A DNA stretch of 64,000 bases from Lachnospiraceae bacterium (GTDB lineage Bacteria; Bacillota; Clostridia; Lachnospirales; Lachnospiraceae): the NCBI GenBank assembly GCA_030526405.1, contig JAUNCZ010000006.1, forward strand, positions 1 to 64,000, written 5' to 3'. How positions within the stretch are numbered: the first letter of the stretch is position 1; each line of letters starts with the position of its first letter. Shown here piece by piece: positions 1 through 8,085 of the stretch. A model generated the notes under the pieces. It worked only from the letters and a program-made list of their open reading frames with translations. It did no database searches and was not told where the DNA came from. Both the position numbers and the translations under genes were made by a program.

Positions 1-11
1 AAAAGGGGAAG

Positions 12-53
12 AAAAAGGGGCCATCGCAACGGTTGTTGCGACAGCCCCTTTTT
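12..53 (-). terminator. Intrinsic terminator after trpS
   Basis: Hairpin with arms AAAAAGGGGC (12-21) and GCCCCTTTTT (44-53) and an inner arm pair TCGCAAC/GTTGCGA. It lies 44 bases past the trpS stop. The same core (GGGGCTGT plus GCAAC/GTTGC) recurs in the terminators at 10741 and 13705. Confidence 0.85.
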
Positions 54-96
54 CATATTCGTTAATACTTCTGTTTTTACACCTGAAGAACACAGT

Positions 97-1101
97 TTAT
101 CGGATTCTTTCCGGGAATCCAACCTTTTTCTGAACCTTGCGCAGTGTCTTGTTTGCATAGTACTGAGCCTTCTCAGCATTGTTCTTGATAATGGAATCAA
201 TATATGCTTTATCCTTATCAAGCTCAGCTACTCGTGCCTGCAGTGGGCTCAGGATAGAATTTACAGACTCAGCCACTGCTGTCTTAAGAACTCCATATCC
301 CTGTCCGTCAAACTCCTTCAGAACCTCCTCCACAGTTTTACCTGTACATGCACGGTAGATATCGATCAGGTTCTTCACTCCCGGCTGCTCATCGCGATAC
401 AGGATGATTCCCTCAGAATCTGTTACGGCACGTTTGCATTTTCTTGCCACTGTGTCAGGATCGTCCATCAGATAGATGCTGGCATTCGGATTCTCGTCAG
501 ATTTGGACATTTTCTTTGTTGGATCCTGAAGGCTCATGATCTTGGCACCAACTTTTCCGATGTATGCCTCAGGAACGGTAAATACATCACCATAGATATT
601 GTTGAAGCGTTCTGCCAGATTTCTTGTAAGCTCCAGATGCTGCATCTGATCAATGCCCACCGGAACCACATCTGCCTGGTACAGAAGGATATCTGCAGCC
701 ATCAGTACCGGATAGGTAAAGAGACCTGCGTTGATGTTATCTGCATGCTTGGATGCCTTATCCTTGAACTGAGTCATACGGTTCAGCTCACCCATGTAGG
801 TAAAGCAGTTCAGGATCCATGCCAGCTCTGCATGTCCTGAAACATGGGACTGATAGTAAATGCAGTTTTTCTCAGGATCAAGTCCTGCAGCGATATAGAT
901 CTGCAGAAGCTTTCTCGCTCTTTTTCTCAGTTCAGCAGGATCCTGACGAACTGTGATGGAGTGCATGTCAACAACACTGTAAAAACACTCGTACTCGTCA
1001 CTTAAGGTGATCCAGTTTTTCAGCGCTCCCAGATAGTTTCCAAGTGTAAGGTTTCCGGTTGCCTGCATACCGGAGAAAAGTACTTTTTTATCATTAATCA
1101 T
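97..1101 (-). CDS. trpS: Tryptophanyl-tRNA synthetase
   Basis: Charges tRNA-Trp with tryptophan in the cytoplasm. The 334-residue product has the usual class Ic length. The first catalytic signature is seen as TGNLTLGNY (residues 15-23), in the place of the HIGH box, and KMSKS lies at residues 197-201. I chose the ATG at 1101 because GAGG sits 8 bases upstream and the protein then begins just before the Rossmann fold (MINDKKVLFSGMQ); the frame is open further upstream to an ATG at 1206, but that would add about 35 residues not expected in the family. It is monocistronic, with its own promoter and terminator. No T-box antiterminator element is visible in its leader, so any tryptophan control must come from elsewhere. 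Confidence 0.97.
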   Translation of the reverse strand: MINDKKVLFSGMQATGNLTLGNYLGALKNWITLSDEYECFYSVVDMHSITVRQDPAELRKRARKLLQIYIAAGLDPEKNCIYYQSHVSGHAELAWILNCFTYMGELNRMTQFKDKASKHADNINAGLFTYPVLMAADILLYQADVVPVGIDQMQHLELTRNLAERFNNIYGDVFTVPEAYIGKVGAKIMSLQDPTKKMSKSDENPNASIYLMDDPDTVARKCKRAVTDSEGIILYRDEQPGVKNLIDIYRACTGKTVEEVLKEFDGQGYGVLKTAVAESVNSILSPLQARVAELDKDKAYIDSIIKNNAEKAQYYANKTLRKVQKKVGFPERIR

Positions 1102-1182
1102 AGTGAATACCTCAACCATTCTTTTGATTCTGTATTTGTATTTTCCAATCTGCCCACCCACTCCAGGACTCCCGGACAGGTG

Positions 1183-1200
1183 TTTCTGACCTGTCAGAAA
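1183..1200. promoter_or_regulatory. Perfect palindrome in trpS leader
   Basis: TTTCTGACAGGTCAGAAA on the minus strand, 8-base arms around a 2-base centre, placed about 7-24 bases after the predicted trpS start of transcription. It could be a repressor operator or a small RNA hairpin. Its position is seen; a function is inferred. Confidence 0.45.
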
Positions 1201-1213
1201 ATACACAATAATT

Positions 1214-1242
1214 AGTTTAGCATTTCACCCTGTGAAAGTCAA
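1214..1242 (-). promoter_or_regulatory. trpS promoter
   Basis: -35 TTGACT (1237-1242), 17-base spacer, -10 TAAACT (1214-1219), read leftwards. It gives a leader of about 105 bases before the ATG at 1101. Confidence 0.75.
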
Positions 1243-1276
1243 CGTTGCAATATAGGAAGAAAGGGAAGAACAGGAA

Positions 1277-1302
1277 AAAGGGACCGGCAAGCCGATCCCT
1301 TT
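1277..1302 (-). terminator. Intrinsic terminator after sugar isomerase gene
   Basis: Arms AAAGGGA (1277-1283) and TCCCTTT (1296-1302) with inner CGGC/GCCG, followed on the minus strand by a pyrimidine tract. It ends the gene at 1321-2241. Confidence 0.75.
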
Positions 1303-1320
1303 CCAGTAACTATCCAGTTA

Positions 1321-2241
1321 TTATTTGCCAAGAAGCTCTTTCTCAATGCGCTCTCTTGCTGCAGGAGCCTGTACATCCATCTTCTCTGGGAATCCAAAGT
1401 AAGATACACATGCAATATTGTCTCCTCCAACCTTAGGAGCATCTGCTTTCAGCTGTTTGTTTGCGAAATCCATGTCACGAAGTGTCTCAAAGATTCCCGG
1501 GAAGTCCACATCTCCCTCACCCATTGCCAGGTGCTGATGGATGGTTACATCAGAAGAACCTCTGTTGTTCAGCCACGGTGGATTTGCGATATAACGGCAA
1601 TCCAGTGTCTGATTGTAGGTATCCGCAAACAGTACATGGGTCAGATCATCCCCTGCATATTTCAGCATGGAACGAACATCACCTTTACCCTGATCATAGA
1701 AGAATCCGTGTGCAGCGGAGTAAACATAACCAAGGTTTTTAGAACGGAACGATTTTACGATATCACAGGTCTCATTGTTCAGCTCACAGAAATCATATGG
1801 ATGAGACTGGATCTCCACACGGAGTCCCTCTCTCTCAATGATAGGAAGCAGCTCTTCCATGGATTTGAAGAACATGCCGTTGCAGATCTCCTGCTGATTT
1901 GGATCACCGGAGAACTCAGTATTGATTACCGGAACGCCCATGTTAACAGCGATCTCGATGATTCTCTTCCAGTTTGCAACAGCGTGCTGTCTCTGCTCCT
2001 CTGTAGGGCCGGACCAACGATATACTACGATAAATGAGGAAATTTCAACGCCGTATCTTGCAAGGGCCTCTCTGTACTCTCTTTCACACTCCTGAGAGAA
2101 CAGTGGGTGTTTGTAGAACGGATTGATTCTTGGATGAGGTGACTGCTCAATGTACTTGTATCCCCACTCTGATACTTTGTACACATAATCACTGATACTC
2201 ATCTGTTTTGCCAGTACGTCAACATCAAATGCAATTTTCAT
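1321..2241 (-). CDS. Sugar phosphate isomerase/epimerase, TIM-barrel (AP endonuclease 2 family)
   Basis: A 306-residue xylose-isomerase-like TIM barrel. The metal-binding acidic and histidine residues characteristic of the family are seen in NTEFSG, VEIQSHPYDF, SAAHGFF, VLFADTYN and the C-terminal MGEGDVDFPGIF. Such enzymes isomerise or epimerise keto-sugars (for example tagatose/sorbose, inosose or hydroxypyruvate-type substrates), using a divalent metal; the substrate cannot be told here. AAAGGAAA lies about 9 bases before the ATG at 2241. It stands alone between two terminators, with no kinase, transporter or regulator beside it, so the context gives no hint of the pathway. Confidence 0.85.
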   Translation of the reverse strand: MKIAFDVDVLAKQMSISDYVYKVSEWGYKYIEQSPHPRINPFYKHPLFSQECEREYREALARYGVEISSFIVVYRWSGPTEEQRQHAVANWKRIIEIAVNMGVPVINTEFSGDPNQQEICNGMFFKSMEELLPIIEREGLRVEIQSHPYDFCELNNETCDIVKSFRSKNLGYVYSAAHGFFYDQGKGDVRSMLKYAGDDLTHVLFADTYNQTLDCRYIANPPWLNNRGSSDVTIHQHLAMGEGDVDFPGIFETLRDMDFANKQLKADAPKVGGDNIACVSYFGFPEKMDVQAPAARERIEKELLGK

Positions 2242-2339
2242 TACTTTTCATTTCCTTTCGCATAAAATGTTCCCACCACACGGTCACAGTGTAACACATA
2301 TTTTCCCAAAGTAAAAGCCCTACATTGATTATTAATACA

Positions 2340-2383
2340 TTCAGGTCGACGCTTGCGGAGACTTGGCGCGGGATTCTGGTCAG
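2340..2383 (+). repeat. Partial copy of the 184-bp structured repeat (first 44 bases)
   Basis: Matches the first part of the full repeats at 39527 and 47142 (core GCTTGCGGAGACTTGGCGCG, then GATTCTGGTCAG), with a few substitutions. Only the 5' part is present. It lies in the upstream region of the sugar isomerase gene. Confidence 0.8.
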
Positions 2384-2420
2384 TCTTCTGTACTCTGTAA
2401 ACTATCAGAAATACGCAAAT

Positions 2421-2454
2421 GGGGCTGCCGCAGCAACTCTGCTGCGTCAGCCCC
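2421..2454 (-). terminator. Terminator hairpin after glgA
   Basis: Arms GGGGCTG (2421-2427) and CAGCCCC (2448-2454), inner CGCAGCA/TGCTGCG, 88 bases past the glgA stop. The following T tract is weak. Confidence 0.6.
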
Positions 2455-2541
2455 ACCTTCTATTGCATTTTTATACCAGCCTGTTCAGCTGCCCTTCCTC
2501 CGGATCACATCGATCTGATCCTCCGGAACAGGTATCTCTGA

Positions 2542-4473
2542 TTAGCTGTAGATCAGCTGCAGATACATATCCTTGTACTGTTTTGCTGCTTTTGTCCAGG
2601 AAACATCCTTCTGCATGTCTCTGATGATCATCTCATCCCAGCGGTCACGCTGTGTGAAGAACAGAGTTTTTGCACGGTTGCAGGCATCCAGAAGCAGTCC
2701 TGCATCGTAGCGGTCGAAGGTGAAACCATTTCCACAGTTATAATACTGGTTATATGGCTCTACAGTATCCTTCAGTCCACCTGTCTCACGAACGATCGGC
2801 ACTGTTCCGTAACGCATAGCGTTCAGCTGTGTCAGACCGCATGGCTCAAACAGAGATGGAACAAGCAGTGCATCTGCACCGGCATAGATCTTATGTGCTC
2901 TTGTCTCATCGTACATGATGCTGGAGGATACAGATCCCTTGTACGCATGCTCATAGTAGCGGAAGGAATCCTCGTACTCCTTATCTCCTGTTCCCAGTAC
3001 AACGATCTGGGTATTTCCGTCAATAAGAGCCGGAATAATAGCATTGATCAGATCAAGACCCTTCTGGTTTGTAAGACGTGAGATAAGACCGATTACAAAT
3101 TTGTGATCGTTCTGCTCAAGACCAACCTCCCGCTGAAGGATTGCCTTGTTCTCTTTCTTCTTGGCGATGGCATCCTCAATACCATAGTTTACAGACACAC
3201 GCCAGTCAGTTGCAGGATTCCAGGTCTCCACATCGATACCATTAACGATACCGCGGAGTTTTCCTGAGTGATATCTCAGATGGTCATCCAGGTTCTCACC
3301 AAAGAATGGAGTCTGGATCTCACCTGCGTAGGTATTGGATACAGTTGTGATCATGTTGGAGTAAGCCAGACCACCCTTCAGCATGTTTGCATCCAGCCAG
3401 TTCTGTGTCAGGCAGTCTTTGTTGAATACGTAATCCGGAAGTCCTGACCAGTACTGAATAGTTTTTCTGTTGTAGATACCCTGGAAACGAAGGTTATGAA
3501 TGGTAAATACTGTTTTTGCTGTGGACAGTTTTGTTTTCTCGAACAGAGTTCTGAGATATACAGGAACCAGTCCTGCCTGCCAGTCATGGCAATGGATTAC
3601 ATCCGGGATCCAATCCATATACAGCAGAGCTGCCAGGGCTGCTTTTCCGAAGTAACAGAATTTCGGAATATCATCGATGAGGTTTGTATATGGATTTCCG
3701 CTTGTAAAGAACTCCTGGTTGTCGATGAAATCATATACAACGCCGTCCCATACATACTCCATAATTCCAACGTAGAATCTGCGTCCGTCGGAGCAAAGAT
3801 CCATCTCGAAGGATCCGCGGTAAACCATCTTCTCCTGGAACTCCCATGGAATACATGCATAACGTGGAAGGATTACCTTTACGTCACAGTTCTGTCTTGC
3901 CAGCTCCTTTGGAAGGGCATACATAACATCGCCCAGTCCGCCGGATTTAACAAATGGGTAACACTCAGATCCAATGAATACAACACTTTTTCTTGGGCCG
4001 TTATCAACATAAGGTGCCGGCTCTACTACAACCTCTGCCACTGGTGCCTCCTCTTTTGTCTCCTCTACAGGTGTCTCAACAGCTGCCTCTGCTTCTACTT
4101 CCTCTGCAGGTGCCTCTACAGCTGCCTCTGCTTTTACTTCCTCTGCAGGTGCTTCAACAGCTACCTCTGCTTTTACCTCTTCTACAGGTGCTTCAGCTGC
4201 TGCTTTTTTGGTAGTTCTCTTAGTTGTTGTCTTTTTAGCAGCAGGTTTCTTCTCAGTTGTCTTCTTAGCTGTGGTTTTTCTTGCTGCTGTTTTTCTTGCA
4301 GGTTTCTTCTCAGCTGGTGCTTCAGCAGCTGCTGCCTCTGCAGGTGCCTCTGCCTTTACCTCCTCAGCCGGTGTCTCAGTTACTTTAATTTCCTCAACAG
4401 CTGCCTCCACTGCCTTTGTTGCAGTTTTTTTCGCTGTTGTTTTCTTTGCTGCAGTAGTTTTTTTAACCGCCAT
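2542..4473 (-). CDS. glgA: Glycogen synthase (GT5) with long Lys/Ala/Glu-rich N-terminal extension
   Basis: Transfers glucose from ADP-glucose to the growing alpha-1,4-glucan. Residues from about 162 to the end are a complete GT5 enzyme: KSGGLGDV (176-183) binds ADP-glucose, and the C-terminal half has the FEPCGLTQLNAMRYGTVP segment with the catalytic acidic residue. The first 160 residues are unusual: KKTTAAKKTTAKK-type basic stretches (3-20 and 56-90) resembling histone H1 or HU tails alternate with acidic Ala/Pro/Glu stretches, and residues about 97-142 form roughly 13-residue tandem repeats (EVKAEAAVEAPAE and variants). The tail has no known catalytic role. The ATG at 4473 has a weak ribosome site (AGGAGTATTGGT upstream). 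No other glg genes are nearby. Regular GlgA proteins are about 480 residues, so this is about 160 longer. Confidence 0.93.
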   Translation of the reverse strand: MAVKKTTAAKKTTAKKTATKAVEAAVEEIKVTETPAEEVKAEAPAEAAAAEAPAEKKPARKTAARKTTAKKTTEKKPAAKKTTTKRTTKKAAAEAPVEEVKAEVAVEAPAEEVKAEAAVEAPAEEVEAEAAVETPVEETKEEAPVAEVVVEPAPYVDNGPRKSVVFIGSECYPFVKSGGLGDVMYALPKELARQNCDVKVILPRYACIPWEFQEKMVYRGSFEMDLCSDGRRFYVGIMEYVWDGVVYDFIDNQEFFTSGNPYTNLIDDIPKFCYFGKAALAALLYMDWIPDVIHCHDWQAGLVPVYLRTLFEKTKLSTAKTVFTIHNLRFQGIYNRKTIQYWSGLPDYVFNKDCLTQNWLDANMLKGGLAYSNMITTVSNTYAGEIQTPFFGENLDDHLRYHSGKLRGIVNGIDVETWNPATDWRVSVNYGIEDAIAKKKENKAILQREVGLEQNDHKFVIGLISRLTNQKGLDLINAIIPALIDGNTQIVVLGTGDKEYEDSFRYYEHAYKGSVSSSIMYDETRAHKIYAGADALLVPSLFEPCGLTQLNAMRYGTVPIVRETGGLKDTVEPYNQYYNCGNGFTFDRYDAGLLLDACNRAKTLFFTQRDRWDEMIIRDMQKDVSWTKAAKQYKDMYLQLIYS

Positions 4474-4546
4474 ACCAATACTCCTCTAGTTTCGTATTTC
4501 CATGATCATGCTTTTCATGGAGATTATATCTCTATACTACATGTTA

Positions 4547-4575
4547 ATTATACCGCAAATACTATAGATAGCAAA
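4547..4575 (-). promoter_or_regulatory. glgA promoter
   Basis: -35 TTTGCT (4570-4575), 17-base spacer, -10 TATAAT (4547-4552), read leftwards. Confidence 0.7.
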
Positions 4576-4597
4576 CCATATTTATTCTAATCTCAAA

Positions 4598-4663
4598 CAA
4601 AAATGCCGCATTTTCTGAAAAAGGACTTTTAAATATATCCTCTGCCAGAAAAGCAGCATTTTT
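4598..4663 (-). terminator. Terminator of the amino acid ABC operon
   Basis: Outer arms AAAATGCYGC (4600-4609 and 4653-4662) and a longer inner loop containing TTCTG/CAGAA; followed by TTTTTG on the minus strand. Confidence 0.7.
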
Positions 4664-4689
4664 ACAATTCCAATCTATATTGTTCCAGA

Positions 4690-5475
4690 TCAGCCCTCGT
4701 TGAATCGTGTAAGGAACTGTCTGGTACGCTCCTCCTTCGGATTCTCGAACAGTTCTCTGGACTCACCCTGCTCCAGAATGTAGCCGTTGTCCATGAAGAT
4801 TACATGGTCGGACACATCCCTGGCAAATGCCATCTCATGGGTTACAATGATCATGGTCATCTTCTGATCAGCCAGTCCCTTGATTACCTTCAGAACCTCT
4901 CCTGTCAGCTCAGGATCCAGAGCTGATGTAGGCTCATCAAAGCAGAGGATATCCGGCTTCAGGGCCAGGGCTCTTGCAATGGCAACCCTCTGGCACTGTC
5001 CGCCTGACAGCTGATGGGGATAATTATTCATGCGATCCTTAAGGCCCATCTGCTCCAGCAGAGCCTCTGCCTCCATGCGGATTTCCTCACGGATCTGCTT
5101 TTTGTTTGCTTTGTAATCCGGTCGCTTCTTTGCCTGCAGCTCCCTTGCCAGCATTACATTGCCAAGGGCTGTATACTGAGGAAACAGGTTGAAGGACTGG
5201 AATACCATTCCAAAATGCAGTCTGTTCTCGCGGATTGCAGCCTCCTGCTTTGTGTTGGCATTGCTGCCGTCAAACAGTGTGTTTCCGTTTACTTTGATAG
5301 TACCTGAATCAGGTGTCTCCAGAAAATTCAGACAGCGGAGCAGAGTGGTCTTTCCGCTTCCTGATGATCCGATGATGGAGAGCACCTGGCTCTTCTCCAA
5401 TGAAAAACTGATATCCTTCAGAACCTCTGTCTTTCCGAAGGTTTTACAGATGTGTTCTACTTCCAAAACAGCCAT
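4690..5475 (-). CDS. Polar amino acid ABC transporter, ATP-binding protein
   Basis: The 261-residue ATPase of a GlnQ/HisP-type importer. Seen: Walker A GSSGSGKTT (about 36-44), signature LSGGQCQRVAIARAL, Walker B ILCFDEPTSALD, and the switch histidine in IIVTHEMAFA. It would sit on the cytoplasmic side of the permease encoded directly upstream (gap 19 bases). Ribosome site AGGGAG lies before the ATG at 5475. Together with the permease (5495) and the lipoprotein (6593) it makes a complete three-part uptake system, last in transcription order. Substrate within the polar or branched amino acids is not determinable from the sequence. Confidence 0.95.
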   Translation of the reverse strand: MAVLEVEHICKTFGKTEVLKDISFSLEKSQVLSIIGSSGSGKTTLLRCLNFLETPDSGTIKVNGNTLFDGSNANTKQEAAIRENRLHFGMVFQSFNLFPQYTALGNVMLARELQAKKRPDYKANKKQIREEIRMEAEALLEQMGLKDRMNNYPHQLSGGQCQRVAIARALALKPDILCFDEPTSALDPELTGEVLKVIKGLADQKMTMIIVTHEMAFARDVSDHVIFMDNGYILEQGESRELFENPKEERTRQFLTRFNEG

Positions 5476-5494
5476 ATTCTATTCTCCCTTCGTA

Positions 5495-6181
5495 TTATCT
5501 GAAGAATTCCATCTTCTTCTCAAGGTTTCCAAGCAGCACAGTAAGAAGACCATTAAAGATCAGATAGTAGAATGCTGTGAAAAACATTGGCCAGATTGCA
5601 CCTGAAATACCCTGTGAACCCTTCATGAAGGCCTGTCCTGCCCAGATTACCTCCTGCAGGGCGATGATTCGCGCCAGAGAGGTATCCTTTACCAGAGTAA
5701 GGATCTCATTGGATACAGGGGGAAGAACTCGCTTCACCATCTGAAGCAGCTTTACACGGAAGAAGATCTGGGACTGAGTCATGCCCAGCACAAGACCTGC
5801 CTCATCCTGTCCCACAGGAATGCTCTGGATACCTCCACGGAAGATCTCAGAGAAATAGCAGGCATAGTTAAAGATAAATGCCACTGCAGATGCAGCAAAA
5901 CGTCCTGATTCTCCACTTCCCCAGATATTATTGCCCATTACACGTCCCGGGAAATAAAAAATGATCAGAAGCTGGATCATAAGCGGTGTACCGCGCACGA
6001 TCCAGATAATCAGCTTCACCAGGGTTCTCAACGGCGAAAATTTCGACATGGAACCAAAGGAGATCAGCAATCCCAGGGGCATAGCACCGATGAGAGTGAC
6101 CGCAAATAATTTTAATGTCTGCAGAAAGCCAACGTTCAGGGATCGAAGAACAATCGGCAGCTGCTGAAGAAATAATTCCAT
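5495..6181 (-). CDS. Polar amino acid ABC transporter, permease
   Basis: A 228-residue HisM/GlnP-type membrane protein with several hydrophobic segments and the conserved coupling (EAA) loop, seen here as AGLVLGMTQSQIFFRVKLLQ. It forms the membrane channel with the ATPase at 4690. The start at 6181 has only a modest ribosome site (AGGAATATAGT). The gene lies about 410 bases after the lipoprotein gene of the same system; a terminator-like hairpin and a 194-bp mobile element fill that gap, so expression may be uncoupled from the lipoprotein. Confidence 0.93.
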   Translation of the reverse strand: MELFLQQLPIVLRSLNVGFLQTLKLFAVTLIGAMPLGLLISFGSMSKFSPLRTLVKLIIWIVRGTPLMIQLLIIFYFPGRVMGNNIWGSGESGRFAASAVAFIFNYACYFSEIFRGGIQSIPVGQDEAGLVLGMTQSQIFFRVKLLQMVKRVLPPVSNEILTLVKDTSLARIIALQEVIWAGQAFMKGSQGISGAIWPMFFTAFYYLIFNGLLTVLLGNLEKKMEFFR

Positions 6182-6313
6182 ACTATATTCCTATCTTTTC
6201 TATTATATTTTATTCCATCTGCCCAGAAAACTCTGTCAGAACCGCACCTGCAACAACAGGGATCTGCGCATCCTGTTTTGCTTCTGCAGAAAGCTGACGC
6301 AATTTTCTGTTAA

Positions 6314-6507
6314 GATTACAGTGTCAAAAGGTCAGAGCCACCGGTGCTTGCACGTACGGTGGTGATAGACCTTGTGACACGCCCCAAAGATGAGGATGTA
6401 AGTGGGGCGCAAGCACCACGATATCCGAATCTTGGGGAGGATTGTGGGAGTACGAAGTACGAAACAATCCGTGTAATCTGTTTTTGGAGGCTTTTGACAC
6501 CCGAATC
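6314..6507. mobile_element. MITE, copy 1 (194 bp, 7-bp target duplication)
   Basis: A non-coding element starting GATTACAGTGTCAAAAG and ending with CTTTTGACACCCGAATC; the two ends are inverted repeats matching at 14 of 17 positions. It is flanked on both sides by CTGTTAA (6307-6313 and 6508-6514), the expected target-site duplication. A near-identical copy lies at 26652-26844 with a different 7-bp duplication. The interior folds well (GGTGCTTGC with GCAAGCACC, GCCCC with GGGGC). No open reading frame for a transposase; mobilised in trans by inference. Confidence 0.93.
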
Positions 6508-6524
6508 CTGTTAAACAAAACGAA

Positions 6525-6556
6525 TCGTGAGAAGCCCCTTTCGGAGCCTCTCACGA
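6525..6556 (-). terminator. Hairpin after the ABC lipoprotein gene
   Basis: Arms TCGTGAGA (6525-6532) and TCTCACGA (6549-6556) with GC-rich inner part, followed on the minus strand by TTCGTTTTGTTT. It probably ends or attenuates the transcript after the binding protein, a common way to make more lipoprotein than permease. The mobile element inserted 18 bases beyond it. Confidence 0.7.
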
Positions 6557-6592
6557 GCCTTATTTCATCTTAATTTTCAGTCCGAAACCTGA

Positions 6593-7480
6593 TTATTTGA
6601 TCAGAGCTGCCTGTACTCCGTACTCCTCAGCGATCTGATCCATGATTCCCTCTTCCATAGCTGCCTTAAAGTAGTCATTGAGAGCTGCTGCCAGATCAGA
6701 GCCTTTACGGAAACCAACACCGTACTCCTCCTCACTGAGGGCTACTGTGTAAGTAAGATCTGCGTAGCTTGTTCCCTCTCCTACCATAGCTGCTGCCATC
6801 AGAGAGTCGATGATTGCTGCATCAGCTGTTCCGGAAGCGATCTCCATCAGAGCACCTGCCTGATTCTGAACCTCTGTGTAGTTCAGACCATTCTCCTCTG
6901 CAACTGCTGCTCCTGCAGAACCGGACTCAACTGCGAAGTTCAGTTCTTTCAGGCTGTCAACATCCTGATATTTGTCAGCATCCTCTGCTTTTACAATAAC
7001 GATCTGTGCATTGTTCAGATATGCCTCTGTGCACTCCATGGCAGACATAACCTCGTCTGTAAGAGTCATTCCGTTCCATACACAGTCAATTGCTCCTGAA
7101 TCCAGCTCGAGAATCTTGTTGTCCCAGTCAATCTCCAGGAACTCAACATTTACACCCAGGCTCTCAGCAAATGCTGCTGCCATGTCAGCGTCAAAGCCGA
7201 CCCAGTTTCCGTCTGCATCCTTGTAATCCATTGGAGCGAAATCTGTGATTCCCACAACCAGTGTTCCCTTCTCCTGGATCACTGCAACCTCAGAATCAAC
7301 GTCCTCAGCCTCAGCCTCCTCTGCAGGTGCTTCCTCAGCTGTCTCTGCTGCCTCTTCAGTCTCCTCTGCTGCGGATGATGCTGCTGCAGACTCTGTTTTC
7401 TCCTCTGCCTTGCTTCCACAGGCTGCCATGGATGCTGCCATAGCACCGGCTAACATAATTGCTAAAACTCTTCTTTTCAT
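6593..7480 (-). CDS. Amino acid ABC transporter, substrate-binding lipoprotein
   Basis: A 295-residue family 3 solute-binding protein. The ATG at 7480 has AAGGAG 8 bases upstream and begins a lipoprotein signal peptide (MKRRVLAIMLAGAMAASMAAC), so Cys21 is the likely lipidated residue. Then comes a Ser/Ala/Glu-rich linker of about 50 residues and the ligand-binding domain starting at KGTLVVGITDFAPMDYKD, with the GFDADMAAAFAE motif typical of glutamine/histidine/cystine-binding proteins. First gene of the importer completed by the permease and ATPase at 5495 and 4690. Strong own promoter upstream. Confidence 0.95.
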   Translation of the reverse strand: MKRRVLAIMLAGAMAASMAACGSKAEEKTESAAASSAAEETEEAAETAEEAPAEEAEAEDVDSEVAVIQEKGTLVVGITDFAPMDYKDADGNWVGFDADMAAAFAESLGVNVEFLEIDWDNKILELDSGAIDCVWNGMTLTDEVMSAMECTEAYLNNAQIVIVKAEDADKYQDVDSLKELNFAVESGSAGAAVAEENGLNYTEVQNQAGALMEIASGTADAAIIDSLMAAAMVGEGTSYADLTYTVALSEEEYGVGFRKGSDLAAALNDYFKAAMEEGIMDQIAEEYGVQAALIK

Positions 7481-7540
7481 ATGTATTATCTCCTTAATAT
7501 AAAATTCCCTGAAATATCCGCGTATGACGGACACAATAGC

Positions 7541-7569
7541 ATATTATCAGTTTACCTTAGTAAAGTCAA
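7541..7569 (-). promoter_or_regulatory. Promoter of the amino acid ABC operon with operator-like spacer
   Basis: -35 TTGACT (7564-7569), 17-base spacer, -10 TAATAT (7541-7546). The spacer holds an inverted repeat TTTAC-TAAG-GTAAA (7551-7564), placed where a repressor would block polymerase. The promoter is clear; the operator is inferred. Confidence 0.7.
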
Positions 7570-7664
7570 GCCGTATTACAGAACTTGTAAAATTAAACTT
7601 CTTTCCGGCTTCTTCCACCGGATTTCTGTGAGTTTTTCAGGCGAATTTCACGGAGAAATATCCC

Positions 7665-8084
7665 TTACTCTTCCTCTCTGTTCTCATACCATTCCCGGAG
7701 ATAAGCAATGCATTTTTCCCCATAATAGCGGTTCCAGTCATCCTCCAGGCCAAGGCCTGTCATGTACTCCTCGAAGCGCTCAAAGGAGCTTACATCGTCC
7801 AGGGCATCCTGCATCATCTTTTTTGCCCTTCCCACCGGCAGCTCATCCACAAAATCACACATGAAGCCATAGCGAATCGAGTCCGTCACAGACGGAACCT
7901 TCAGATACCGCTCCGGTGTGGATCGGATCTCCTCCGCCAGCTCCGGATCATACAGATCGTTCACATCCTCATCCATGAGAACGTTAAACTCCTGCTCCTC
8001 CTCATCGTAATAGATCTCCAGCTCTCCGTAGGCATTGACAAAAAGGTCTGCCATCTCATCCAGTACTCTCTGATCCAGTTCCAT
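7665..8084 (-). CDS. UPF0158-like protein
   Basis: An acidic 139-residue protein with no signal peptide or membrane segment. The central segment (SVTDSIRYGFMCDFVDELP) and the end (FERFEEYMTGLGLEDDWNRYYGEKCIAYLREW) resemble the uncharacterised UPF0158 family, whose members have a similar Phe-rich middle and W-Y end. It starts at 8084, one base past the stop codon of the hydrolase at 8086-8931, with its own AGGAGG, so the two are surely cotranscribed. Function unknown. Confidence 0.75.
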   Translation of the reverse strand: MELDQRVLDEMADLFVNAYGELEIYYDEEEQEFNVLMDEDVNDLYDPELAEEIRSTPERYLKVPSVTDSIRYGFMCDFVDELPVGRAKKMMQDALDDVSSFERFEEYMTGLGLEDDWNRYYGEKCIAYLREWYENREEE

Positions 8085-8085
8085 T

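Noticed and set aside
1101..1206. Longer trpS start adding 35 N-terminal residues
   Set aside because: The extra part lies in the leader, includes the palindrome, and has no ribosome site; the ATG at 1101 has one and matches the family start.
3990..4490. Cys-rich or Leu-rich proteins on the plus strand in the glgA tail region
   Set aside because: They arise from the complement of the Lys/Ala/Glu repeats; composition alone explains them.
6336..6365. Group II intron domain V in the MITE (GAGCC...CACGTACGG)
   Set aside because: The stem resembles domain V only in a few bases. The loop is too small and the closing AGC/GUU triad is not formed; no intron-encoded protein or other domains are present.
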